Positions 24,752 to 33,461 of a DNA stretch of 64,000 nt are shown here, piece after piece. The notes under the pieces were generated by a model, which was not told the DNA's origin, did no database searches, and saw only the letters and a list, made by a program, of their open reading frames with translations. Source of the DNA: Thermomicrobiales bacterium (GTDB lineage: Bacteria; Chloroflexota; Chloroflexia; Thermomicrobiales; CFX8); contig JBAOIG010000003.1 in the NCBI GenBank assembly GCA_037045155.1, positions 496,001 to 560,000 of the forward strand. Reading direction: 5' to 3'. Positions within the stretch are counted from its first letter, which is position 1. Each line of letters opens with the position of its first letter. A program made the translations under genes and the position numbers.

Positions 24752-26080
24752 ATGACTACGATGCTAATTCGAGGTGGAAGAGTAATCGATCCTGCCAACG
24801 GGCTTGACTCCAGACTTGATGTCAGGGTCTCCGACGGCAAGATCTTCGCGATTGCCGCCGGCCTCGAGCCGATCGCTCGCGAGGTCGTGATTGACGCAGA
24901 CGGGTGCCTCGTGACGCCAGGGTGGATCGACGCCCATGTCCATCTACGCGATCCGGGACCGACCTACAAGGAGGATCTCGTCACCGGCGCTGCGGCGGCT
25001 GCGGCGGGCGGGTTCACCCGCGTCTGCTGCATGCCGAACACGTCTCCGTCACTCGACACGCCCGAGCGGATCGCAGATATCGTCGAACGCGGCCGGCAGA
25101 CCGGGATACACATCCATCCGATCGGCGCGATCTCAGTCGGTCGCGAAGGTGGCGTGCTCGCGCCGCTTCGGGAGATGGCTGCCGCCGGCGCTATCGGCTT
25201 CTCTGACGACGGCGACAGTGCCGGATCCGAAGATGTCATGCGCGAGGCACTACGGTTGACCTCGGAACTGAACCTACCGATCATGGTCCACTGCGAGGAT
25301 CCCGAACTGGCTCGCGGCGGCTCGATGCATCGTGGCGCTGTCTCCGAGGAACTGGGTGACCCTGGTATTCCCGCCGAGGCCGAGGAGTCGTATATCGAGC
25401 GAGACCTTCGATTGGCGGAGGAGACTGGTGGCTGGCTACACGTCCTGCATGTCTCGACGGTCCGCGGGATAGAGCTTATCCAGGCGGCACGCGCGCGAGG
25501 CGTGCGAGTGACCGCAGAAGTGATGCCCCATCACCTGTTGATGACTGACGAATGGGTCGCTGGTCGGCGACGTTTCGCGGGCGAGCTTGAGCCGGTCGGA
25601 TCCGGGCCGTCGCCCGATTCAAGCGCGAAGGTCAACCCGCCGTTGCGACCGGAGTCGGACGCGCTGGGTCTGATCCAGGCACTCCGCCGAGGGGCCTTCG
25701 ACTTTGTCGCCACAGACCACGCTCCACACGCCGAGCGCGATAAGCCGGCAAGCTTGTCGAGCGCAGCGTTCGGGATGACAGCGCTGGAGTTAGCCCTGCC
25801 AACGATGGCGCGACTGGTCGAACGAGGCGATCTGGATTGGCCACGTGTCGTCGAGCTTCTGACGGCTGCTCCCGCACGGACACTCGGCCTTCCCGGCGGC
25901 GCGCTGGGCGTTGGTGATCCGGCGGACATCACCGTTATCGATCCTCGGCGCGAATGGGTCGCGAGCGAGGAGACGTTGCGTTCGCGCAGCAAGAACACGC
26001 CGCTGTTGGGAACGATCCTGCGCGGCAGGGCTCTACTCACGATCTGCGATGGGGAGGTGCGCCACGATGCGCGTGCATAA
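24752..26080 (+). CDS. pyrC: Dihydroorotase
   Basis: 442-residue zinc amidohydrolase forming dihydroorotate from carbamoyl-aspartate. Metal motif DAHVHLRDPG at residues 60-69 (His62, His64), then PNTSPSLDTPE, MVHCED, LHVLHVST and FVATDHAPH carrying the catalytic Asp. Class I (long) type, in which the enzyme often pairs with aspartate transcarbamoylase; pyrB is not in the window. First gene of the operon after the attenuator; overlaps carA by 14 bases. Confidence 0.96.
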   Translation: MTTMLIRGGRVIDPANGLDSRLDVRVSDGKIFAIAAGLEPIAREVVIDADGCLVTPGWIDAHVHLRDPGPTYKEDLVTGAAAAAAGGFTRVCCMPNTSPSLDTPERIADIVERGRQTGIHIHPIGAISVGREGGVLAPLREMAAAGAIGFSDDGDSAGSEDVMREALRLTSELNLPIMVHCEDPELARGGSMHRGAVSEELGDPGIPAEAEESYIERDLRLAEETGGWLHVLHVSTVRGIELIQAARARGVRVTAEVMPHHLLMTDEWVAGRRRFAGELEPVGSGPSPDSSAKVNPPLRPESDALGLIQALRRGAFDFVATDHAPHAERDKPASLSSAAFGMTALELALPTMARLVERGDLDWPRVVELLTAAPARTLGLPGGALGVGDPADITVIDPRREWVASEETLRSRSKNTPLLGTILRGRALLTICDGEVRHDARA

Positions 26081-27194
26081 GGGGGATGCCGCGGTCATCC
26101 TTGAGGATGGCCGGGTCTTCTGGGGAGAATCCTTCGGCGCCGAGCGGGACGCCGAAGGCGAAGTCGTCTTTACTACCTCGATGACAGGCTATCAGGAGGT
26201 TGCCACCGATCCGTCGTTTCGTGGCCAGATCGTTTGCATGACCTATCCCATCATCGGCAACTACGGCGTGACGGCCGCTGACGATCAATCTCGCCAGCCC
26301 TGGATCAGCGGCATGATCGTTCGCAACTACACCGACTGGCCCAGTAACTGGCGGTCTGAAGGGACGCTGGCGGAGTATTTCAAGCTCCATGACATACCCG
26401 CAATCTCCGGCGTCGACACACGCGCGCTGACCCGCCATATCCGGCGGCAGGGCGCGATGCGAGCGTTGCTGGTAGCGCGAACAGGTGACCGCACACTCGA
26501 CGAGCTGAAGGCGCGCGCACGGTTGGCCTGGACCCCGGCTGACACTAATGTCGTTGCAGACGTGACCACCCGGGAGCAACGCGACATCGGGCGCGGCGAT
26601 CTGCACGTCGTGCTGATCGATTGTGGGGTCAAGCAGAACATCCTCGAGTCGCTGGAGCGTCGCGGCGTTCGCGTCACCGTCGTGCCGTTCGACACGCCCT
26701 ACGATGATATTGCCGCGCTGCAGCCGGACGGAGTTCTTACGTCACCCGGGCCGGGTGACCCGGAACAGGCAACGCCGGCCGCCGACACCGTTCGCGCGCT
26801 GATCGAAGCGGGCATCCCCTATCTCGGGGTCTGCCTCGGCCACCAGTTGCTGGCCCACGCAATCGGAGCGACGACGAGCAAGCTGAAGTACGGTCATCAC
26901 GGCGGTAATCATCCGGTGCTGGATCTTTCCAGCGGCCGGGTGCACATCACCGCGCAGAATCACGGATATCAAGTCGACGCAGACAGCATCCCAACGAGCG
27001 AGGGTTGGTCTGTGTCCCAGATCAACCTCAACGATCGCTCAGTCGAGGGACTGGCACACGAGACACTGCCCATATTCAGTATCCAGTACCACCCCGAGGG
27101 CGCTCCCGGTCCACAGGATACCCAGTACGTATTCGATCAGTTTGTCACGCTTCTCCGTGCTGGGAAGCGCCAGAGCGAAGGGGTGACTGCGTGA
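26067..27194 (+). CDS. carA: Carbamoyl-phosphate synthase small (glutaminase) subunit
   Basis: 375-residue class-I glutamine amidotransferase that feeds ammonia to CarB. N-terminal AAVILEDGRVFWGESFGA and FTTSMTGYQEVATDPSF; glutaminase with nucleophile Cys256 in YLGVCLGHQLLA and the His342/Glu344 pair in QYHPEGAPGP. ATG 26067 lies inside the pyrC end; the frame is open back to 25911 but there it is a pyrC shadow. Its stop overlaps the carB GTG (GTGA). Confidence 0.96.
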   Translation: MRVHKGDAAVILEDGRVFWGESFGAERDAEGEVVFTTSMTGYQEVATDPSFRGQIVCMTYPIIGNYGVTAADDQSRQPWISGMIVRNYTDWPSNWRSEGTLAEYFKLHDIPAISGVDTRALTRHIRRQGAMRALLVARTGDRTLDELKARARLAWTPADTNVVADVTTREQRDIGRGDLHVVLIDCGVKQNILESLERRGVRVTVVPFDTPYDDIAALQPDGVLTSPGPGDPEQATPAADTVRALIEAGIPYLGVCLGHQLLAHAIGATTSKLKYGHHGGNHPVLDLSSGRVHITAQNHGYQVDADSIPTSEGWSVSQINLNDRSVEGLAHETLPIFSIQYHPEGAPGPQDTQYVFDQFVTLLRAGKRQSEGVTA

Positions 27195-30100
27195 CCGACC
27201 GGATCAAGCGAGTCCTCGTTATTGGGTCCGGCCCGATCGTCATCGGGCAAGCTGCCGAGTTCGACTACGCCGGCACGCAAGCCTGTCGCGCGCTCCGTGA
27301 GGAGGGCATCGAGACGATTCTCGTCAACTCCAATCCGGCGACGATCATGACCGATGAAGACGTTGCCGACGTTGTCTACATCGAGCCACTCATCCCCGAG
27401 GTGTTGCGGCGCATCATTATCCGCGAGCGCCCCGATGGGCTCCTTCCGACACTCGGCGGTCAGACCGGATTGAATCTTGCTGTTCAGCTCGCGGATCTCG
27501 GCATCCTCGATCAGTACAACGTCAAGCTGCTCGGGACACCACTCTCCGCGATTCAGCAGGCCGAGGATCGCGAGCTCTTCAAACAGTTGCTAGAGGATAT
27601 CGGTGAGCCGGTGATGGAGAGCGTCATCGTGCACACCGTTCCCGAAGCATGCGCATTCGCCGAGATTGCCGACTTCCCGTTGATCATCCGGCCGGCGTAC
27701 ACCCTGGGCGGCACGGGTGGTGGGATCGCGTACACCATGTCCGAGCTAGAGGAGATCGCGCGGAGCGGCATCGCAGCCAGCCCGATTCACCAGGTGCTCA
27801 TCGAACGCTCACTGCTCGGCTGGAAAGAGATCGAATACGAGGTGATCCGCGACGGGGCGGACAACGCCATCACCGTCTGCAATATGGAGAATCTCGACCC
27901 GATGGGCGTTCACACCGGCGACTCGATCGTCGTTGCGCCGAGCCAGACGCTCTCCGATCGTGAGTTCCAGATGCTTCGTGCGTCCGCCCTCAAGATCATT
28001 CGGGCGCTCGGCATCGAGGGCGGCTGTAATGTCCAGTACGCGCTCGACCCAGATTCATTTGCGTACCAGGTGATCGAGGTCAATCCCCGTGTAAGTCGCT
28101 CGTCTGCGCTGGCGTCGAAGGCAACCGGTTACCCGATTGCGCGGGTCGCGGCCAAAATTGCGATCGGCAAGCGGCTCGACGAGATCCCGAATACTGTCAC
28201 GCAACAGACAACAGCGGCGTTCGAGCCTGCGCTCGACTATTGTGTCGTCAAGATCCCGCGCTGGCCATTCGACAAGTTTCGCCGCGCAGATCGCTCACTC
28301 GGCACGCAGATGAAGGCGACAGGCGAGGTGATGGCGATCGATCGCTCGTTTGCGGCGGCGCTGCAAAAGGCGGCACGGTCGCTCGAAAGTGATGCCCCAG
28401 ACCTGCTCTGGGAGAACTCAGCATGGACTGACCACAGCACGCTTCTCGCCGCCATCCAGCAGCCGAATGATGAACGGCTCTGGGCACTGGCGACCGCATT
28501 GCGACGAGGAGTCGCCGAAGCGGAGATTGTCGCGCTGTCGTCGATTGACCCATGGTTCGTCCATGAGCTGGCGCGGATCGTTGAGATGGAGCGACGCATC
28601 GGACAGGCTCCATTGACCGACGACCTGCTCTGGGAAGCGAAACGCTTCGGGTTCTCAGACGAGCAGATCAGCGCGATCAACGGGACGCCGGAAACGGATA
28701 TCCGCGATCGACGCTACGCGGCAGGAATCACGCCAGTCTATAAGATGGTCGACACATGCGCCGCGGAGTTCGAGGCCGCGACGCCGTATTACTACAGCAC
28801 GTACGAGGAAGAGGATGAAGCCCCGCCAATTGCTGCCGCCAAAGCGGTCGTCATTGGCTCAGGGCCGATTCGAATCGGTCAGGGGATCGAGTTCGACTAC
28901 TGCAGCGTTCAGGCAGCCCAGTCGCTGCGGCACGCCGGCACCGCCGCGATCATGATCAACTCCAATCCTGAGACAGTCTCGACGGATTTCGATACCTCCG
29001 ACCGGCTGTACTTCGAGTCGTTGGATCGCGAATCGGTTGGTGAAGTGCTACGTCACGAAGGCTGTGAGGATCTGACGACCGTGCCGGTCATCCTCCAGTT
29101 CGGTGGGCAGACGGCAATCAACCTGGCGACCCCGCTGACCGACCGGGGCGTGCCAATTCTCGGCTCCAGTGTCGATACGATCGACCTGGCCGAGAATCGA
29201 GAGCGGTTCGAGGCGTTCCTGACGCGGATTGGTATTCCCCAACCGCCTGGCACCGCAGTGATGACGCTCGATGCGGCGATCGACGTCGCCGATCGACTCG
29301 GCTACCCGGTCCTCGTTCGGCCGTCATACGTGCTCGGCGGACGCGCGATGGAAGTCGTGCATTCGGCCGATTACCTGGCTCGGTACCTTGCGACGAGCGT
29401 CGATTTCCAGAGTGGCCACCCGATTCTTATCGACCGCTATCTCGAGGGCAAGGAGGTCGAGGTCGACGCGATCTGTGACGGCGTCGATGTGCTGGTCCCC
29501 GGCATCATGGAGCATATCGAGCGCGCTGGCGTCCACTCGGGCGATTCATACGCGGTCTATCCCGGCGTGAATCTCTATCCCAGTGAGGTGGAGCGTCTCG
29601 TCGAATACACCACACGGATTGCGCTCGAGCTCGGCGTCATCGGTCTTGTGAACATTCAGTATGTGATTCACGCGGGTCGTCTCTATGTTCTGGAGGTCAA
29701 CCCTCGTGGAAGCCGGACGGTGCCATTCCTTTCGAAGGCGACCGGCGTCCCGATCATCGAGATTGCGACGCGAGCAATGCTCGGTATTTCATTACGCGAG
29801 CAAGGCTATTCCGGTGGACTCTGGCCGCGCCAGCCACTCGTTGCCGTCAAGGCGCCCGTGTTCTCGATGGCGAAGCTTCGCGGCGTCGAGGTCAATCTCG
29901 GCCCGGAGATGAAATCGACAGGCGAAGCGATGGGAATTGACCGCGACTTTTCGTCCGCGTTCTACAAGGCGATGCTTGCATCCGGCCTGGCACTTAAGCC
30001 ACGTGAGGCGGTGTTAGTCAGCGTCGCGGATCGGGACAAGGCCGATACGATCGAGATGCTCGAACGGCTCACCCGGATGGGTTGCCAACTCTATGCGACA

Positions 30101-30418
30101 GAAGGCACCGCCGTGATGATTGAGCGATATGGGATGCCCGTCCAGATGGTGACGAAGCGTATCGGTCGGGGCCGGCCAGATATGCTCGATGTCATCCTCG
30201 ACGGCACGGTGCAGGGAGTCATCAATACCCCCGGCCCGGCGAATAGCGAGGTGCTGGACGGGTTCCAGATCCGGCGCGCGGCAGTCGAACGAGGCATCCC
30301 GTGTATCACGTCGATCGACACAGCGCGGGCTGTCGTCAACGCAATGGAGCGCGCAACCGGCGCCTACACCATCCAGCCGCTCCCGACGTATCGCCAGCGG
30401 GTAACCGTCGGCTATTGA
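27191..30418 (+). CDS. carB: Carbamoyl-phosphate synthase large subunit
   Basis: 1075-residue synthase with two ATP-grasp halves. First half starts RIKRVLVIGSGPIVIGQAAE and includes GGQTGLNLAVQL; the second repeats as AVVIGSGPIRIGQGIEFDYC and FGGQTAINLA. Both phosphorylation loops are present (IRPAYTLGGTGGG, VRPSYVLGGRAM). The C-terminal allosteric region follows GRPDMLDVILDGTVQGVINT. GTG 27191 is chosen because the frame extends into carA. Supplies carbamoyl phosphate for pyrimidines and arginine. Confidence 0.97.
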   Translation: MTDRIKRVLVIGSGPIVIGQAAEFDYAGTQACRALREEGIETILVNSNPATIMTDEDVADVVYIEPLIPEVLRRIIIRERPDGLLPTLGGQTGLNLAVQLADLGILDQYNVKLLGTPLSAIQQAEDRELFKQLLEDIGEPVMESVIVHTVPEACAFAEIADFPLIIRPAYTLGGTGGGIAYTMSELEEIARSGIAASPIHQVLIERSLLGWKEIEYEVIRDGADNAITVCNMENLDPMGVHTGDSIVVAPSQTLSDREFQMLRASALKIIRALGIEGGCNVQYALDPDSFAYQVIEVNPRVSRSSALASKATGYPIARVAAKIAIGKRLDEIPNTVTQQTTAAFEPALDYCVVKIPRWPFDKFRRADRSLGTQMKATGEVMAIDRSFAAALQKAARSLESDAPDLLWENSAWTDHSTLLAAIQQPNDERLWALATALRRGVAEAEIVALSSIDPWFVHELARIVEMERRIGQAPLTDDLLWEAKRFGFSDEQISAINGTPETDIRDRRYAAGITPVYKMVDTCAAEFEAATPYYYSTYEEEDEAPPIAAAKAVVIGSGPIRIGQGIEFDYCSVQAAQSLRHAGTAAIMINSNPETVSTDFDTSDRLYFESLDRESVGEVLRHEGCEDLTTVPVILQFGGQTAINLATPLTDRGVPILGSSVDTIDLAENRERFEAFLTRIGIPQPPGTAVMTLDAAIDVADRLGYPVLVRPSYVLGGRAMEVVHSADYLARYLATSVDFQSGHPILIDRYLEGKEVEVDAICDGVDVLVPGIMEHIERAGVHSGDSYAVYPGVNLYPSEVERLVEYTTRIALELGVIGLVNIQYVIHAGRLYVLEVNPRGSRTVPFLSKATGVPIIEIATRAMLGISLREQGYSGGLWPRQPLVAVKAPVFSMAKLRGVEVNLGPEMKSTGEAMGIDRDFSSAFYKAMLASGLALKPREAVLVSVADRDKADTIEMLERLTRMGCQLYATEGTAVMIERYGMPVQMVTKRIGRGRPDMLDVILDGTVQGVINTPGPANSEVLDGFQIRRAAVERGIPCITSIDTARAVVNAMERATGAYTIQPLPTYRQRVTVGY

Positions 30419-30451
30419 GTGTCGACTCGCGATGAGTGAGATGAGGGCCAG

Positions 30452-31045
30452 GTGAGTGGTGGGTTTCTTGACCAGCTGCGGGCAATCGGCGCGCTGAAGA
30501 GTGGCCACTTTCTGCTGGCGTCTGGACGTCATAGCGGTGAGTATGTCGAGAAGTTCGATCTGTTACGAAACCCTCGGGCGACTGAATCTGCCTGCCACGA
30601 GCTTGTCATAAAGCTGGGTGCGGGCGCCGATGTGGATCTCGTCGTCGGCCCGACTACCGGCGGCATCCTCCTCGCGTTCGAGATCGGCCGGCAGTTGGGC
30701 CTGCCTGCCGCGTATGCCGAACGCGCAACGGAGGGATCCAACGAGCGGGCGTTCAAGCGTGGAACGACGATCGCGCCCGGAACGCGGGTGCTGCTGGTCG
30801 ACGATATTCTGACGACTGGTGGTTCGATCCGTGAGACGCTGATCGCGCTGGGACAGGTCGAAGCGGATGTCCGGGCAATTGCGGTCCTCGTGGATCGCTC
30901 GGGCGGCGCGGTCTCGTTCAGCGCGCCGCTCGTTCCGCTCGCGTCCTTATCGATCGAGACCTGGCCGGCGGGGGATTGTCCGTTGTGTCAATCAGGCCAG
31001 CCGCTGACGAAGCCCGGCTCTACCGCGAGCTCCAGCCAGGACTAG
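30452..31045 (+). CDS. pyrE: Orotate phosphoribosyltransferase
   Basis: 197-residue type I phosphoribosyltransferase making OMP from orotate and PRPP. PRPP loop VLLVDDILTTGGSIRETL, the flexible loop around NERAFKRG, and the early HFLLASGRHSGEYVEKFDL. GTG start at 30452. Last gene of the pyr group; pyrF and pyrD are not here. Its stop TAG shares the CTAG with the stop of the convergent small gene at 31042. Confidence 0.95.
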   Translation: MSGGFLDQLRAIGALKSGHFLLASGRHSGEYVEKFDLLRNPRATESACHELVIKLGAGADVDLVVGPTTGGILLAFEIGRQLGLPAAYAERATEGSNERAFKRGTTIAPGTRVLLVDDILTTGGSIRETLIALGQVEADVRAIAVLVDRSGGAVSFSAPLVPLASLSIETWPAGDCPLCQSGQPLTKPGSTASSSQD

Positions 31046-31260
31046 GGTGCCACGTCGTCGCGCGACTCGCGTGCGTGCGCTAGTCTGCGGCGAAGATCCG
31101 ACAGCTGATCGATACGTCGCTCAATCTGGTCGAGGTCGTCACTCCGATGATGGGCGACATACTCGTCGCGCAATTCGATGATCATCTGAGCGAGGCGAGC
31201 GATAACTCTGACTAGTTGGCCCGGATCCTCGTCGGCGTCGTGGGTGCTAAGCTCTGACAT
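31042..31260 (-). CDS. Small helical protein of unknown function downstream of ligA
   Basis: 72 residues. Mostly charged helix: LVRVIARLAQMIIELRDEYV, then DDLDQIERRIDQLSDLRRRL, a likely coiled coil. No signal peptide, membrane segment or motif I recognise. It begins 12 bases after the ligA stop on the same strand, so it is probably co-transcribed. The even codon use and tight spacing support a real gene, but homologues would be needed to confirm it. Confidence 0.6.
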   Translation of the reverse strand: MSELSTHDADEDPGQLVRVIARLAQMIIELRDEYVAHHRSDDLDQIERRIDQLSDLRRRLAHARESRDDVAP

Positions 31261-31272
31261 CGGCGCATTTCC

Positions 31273-33315
31273 TCAATCAGCATCGACGGATAATCGCGCC
31301 GCGAGCGAGTCGAGACGCTTGACCAGTTCGGCCTCGTCGATGATCTCGACGCCGTACTCGCGGGCCTTGTCCGCCTTACTGCCAGCGTCCTGGCCGGCCA
31401 CGACCAGGTTCGTCTTACGAGACACCGACGACGAGATCCGCGCGCCCAGCTGTTTCAGCCGTTCCTCTGCCTCAGCTCGCGTCATCGACTCCAATCGACC
31501 GGTGAGCACGACCGCCAGCCCCTGCCACTCGGACTCCTGCGGCGGTTCTCTGCCTTCTTGCTCGACGGTCAGGCCTACCGCGGTTAGCGAGGCGATCAGT
31601 GCTGCGTTGCGCGGTTCGGCGAACCAGTCGTGGATCGACTGGGCGACGACCGGTCCGACGCCGGGGACGGCGGACAGTTGATCCAGACCAGCACCAGCGA
31701 TTGACGCCATCGAGCCGAAGTGATCGGCGAGCAGCTGAGCGTTACGCTCTCCGACATGCCGGATGCCGAGCGCGAACAGAACGCGGGAGAGCGACTGGTT
31801 CTTGCTTGTCTCGATCGATCGCTGGAGTCGTTCGACGCTCTTCTCACCCATTCCCTCCATGAGGAGGATCGCATCCCAGTCGAGATGGTAGATGTCAGCC
31901 AGGTTACGAATAAGGCCAGCATCGACGAAGCGCGCCGCCAGCTTGGCGCCGAGCCCGTCGATATCCATCGCCCCGCGCGACACGAAATGCGCGACGCTTT
32001 CCCGGAGCTGGGCGGGGCAGCCGGATGTATTGACACAGTAGGACATCGCCTCACCCTCGACGCGCTCGATTGTTGAGCCACAGACAGGGCAGGTGGTCGG
32101 CCAGCTGAATTCGACTTCGTCGCCGTCCCGTGCGGACTCGACGACGCTCAGAATCTTGGGAATGACGTCCCCAGCGCGCTGGACGATGACCGTGTCGCCT
32201 ATCTTCACTCCCAGCCGGCGAATCTCATCCTCGTTGTGCAACGTGGCGCGGCTGACCGTGACTCCGCCGATCTGGACCGGGCGAAGATGCGCGAGAGGGT
32301 TGAGGCTGCCGGTTCTCCCGACGTTGATCTCGATGCCCTCCAGGATAGTCGTTGCTTGCATCGCAGGGAACTTGTAGGCGATCGCCCAGCGCGGTTCCCG
32401 TGCGACGGCGCCTATTTCATCGTAGAGGCGGGTGTCATCGACTTTGACGACGACACCGTCGATGTCGAAGTCCAGGTCTGCCCGGCGCTCATGCCACCAC
32501 CCGCACCGTTGCCAGATCTCGTCGATCGATGCGCAGATGGTGTAGTCGGGGCTTGTCGTCAGTCCGTAGGTTCCCAGGAGCGCGAGGATCTCGGAATGGA
32601 GATCTGGCAGCCTGTTCGCGGACGTGACGCCCGAATAGACGAACAGACGTAATGGTCGGGTCGCCGTGACGCGGGGGTCGAGCTGACGGAGCGCGCCCGA
32701 CGCGGCGTTCCGCGGGTTGGCGAATGGGGCGTCGCCACGCGCGACACGTTCCACATTCATCGCCTCGAACTCGCTACGGCGCATGTAGATCTCGCCCCGA
32801 ACTTCCAGCACGTCGGGCGCGCCGCCGATGTTCATCAGTTGAGTCGGGATGTCGCGGATCGTGCGCATGTTGGCGGTGACATCTTCACCGACGAACCCAT
32901 CGCCGCGCGTGGATCCGCGTTGAAGCCGGCCATTTCGGTAGAGCAGACTGCTTGCGACACCGTCGAATTTGGCCTCGACGACGAAGTCGAGACGCTCTCG
33001 ACCGGAGAGCCGGTATACCTGCTGCACCCAGCGCTCGAGATCCTCTCGATTGAACACGTTGCCCAACGACAGCATCGGTATTTCGTGAGTGACCTGGGAA
33101 AACCCGTCGGCTGGGCCTGTGCCGATCTGTTGCGTTGGTGAGTCAGCCGTGACGAGTTCCGGGTGATTCGTTTCCAGAGACCGGAGCTCGTGAAACAGTG
33201 CGTCCCATTCCGCGTCGCTGACCGTGGGTTGCTGGAGAGTGTAGTACTCGTGGTTGTAGCGACGGATGAGCTCCCGAAGCTCCTCAACACGTCGCTGAGT
33301 CCCGGCGTCGTCCAT
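31273..33315 (-). CDS. ligA: NAD-dependent DNA ligase
   Basis: 680-residue ligase sealing nicks in replication and repair. Adenylation motif EAKFDGVASS with the AMP-accepting Lys116; OB region LNPLAHLRPVQIGG; zinc finger CPVC and YCVNTSGCPAQ; HhH region GIRHVGERNAQLLADHFGS; C-terminal BRCT (GLAVVLTGRLESMTRAEAEE). ATG 33315 is preferred; a longer frame adds 17 residues of non-family sequence. GGGAGAGGG precedes the ATG on the minus strand. Confidence 0.96.
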   Translation of the reverse strand: MDDAGTQRRVEELRELIRRYNHEYYTLQQPTVSDAEWDALFHELRSLETNHPELVTADSPTQQIGTGPADGFSQVTHEIPMLSLGNVFNREDLERWVQQVYRLSGRERLDFVVEAKFDGVASSLLYRNGRLQRGSTRGDGFVGEDVTANMRTIRDIPTQLMNIGGAPDVLEVRGEIYMRRSEFEAMNVERVARGDAPFANPRNAASGALRQLDPRVTATRPLRLFVYSGVTSANRLPDLHSEILALLGTYGLTTSPDYTICASIDEIWQRCGWWHERRADLDFDIDGVVVKVDDTRLYDEIGAVAREPRWAIAYKFPAMQATTILEGIEINVGRTGSLNPLAHLRPVQIGGVTVSRATLHNEDEIRRLGVKIGDTVIVQRAGDVIPKILSVVESARDGDEVEFSWPTTCPVCGSTIERVEGEAMSYCVNTSGCPAQLRESVAHFVSRGAMDIDGLGAKLAARFVDAGLIRNLADIYHLDWDAILLMEGMGEKSVERLQRSIETSKNQSLSRVLFALGIRHVGERNAQLLADHFGSMASIAGAGLDQLSAVPGVGPVVAQSIHDWFAEPRNAALIASLTAVGLTVEQEGREPPQESEWQGLAVVLTGRLESMTRAEAEERLKQLGARISSSVSRKTNLVVAGQDAGSKADKAREYGVEIIDEAELVKRLDSLAARLSVDAD

Positions 33316-33378
33316 CGTTGAGGATCCCTCTCCCCGCGAGCGAGAAGGCGTCAGGTCGTGCGTCAAGTCGAACGCCGC

Positions 33379-33427
33379 CGCAGTATAGCACGGGTTGTCC
33401 GTACACTTGTTCTAGTCGTATACTGCG
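33379..33427. promoter_or_regulatory. Divergent promoter region with mirrored -10 boxes, ligA / exonuclease
   Basis: cgcagtata (33379-33387) and tatactgcg (33419-33427) are perfect inverted copies. Read outward, each supplies a TATACT -10 box: minus strand toward ligA, plus strand toward the exonuclease gene. For the plus side, TTGTCC (33395-33400) is 18 bases before TATACT (33419-33424). No clear -35 is seen for the ligA side. The mirrored copies could be binding sites for one regulator. Confidence 0.5.
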
Positions 33428-33461
33428 TTGACCGTGACTTTGCGTCATCACGGGGGAGCCG

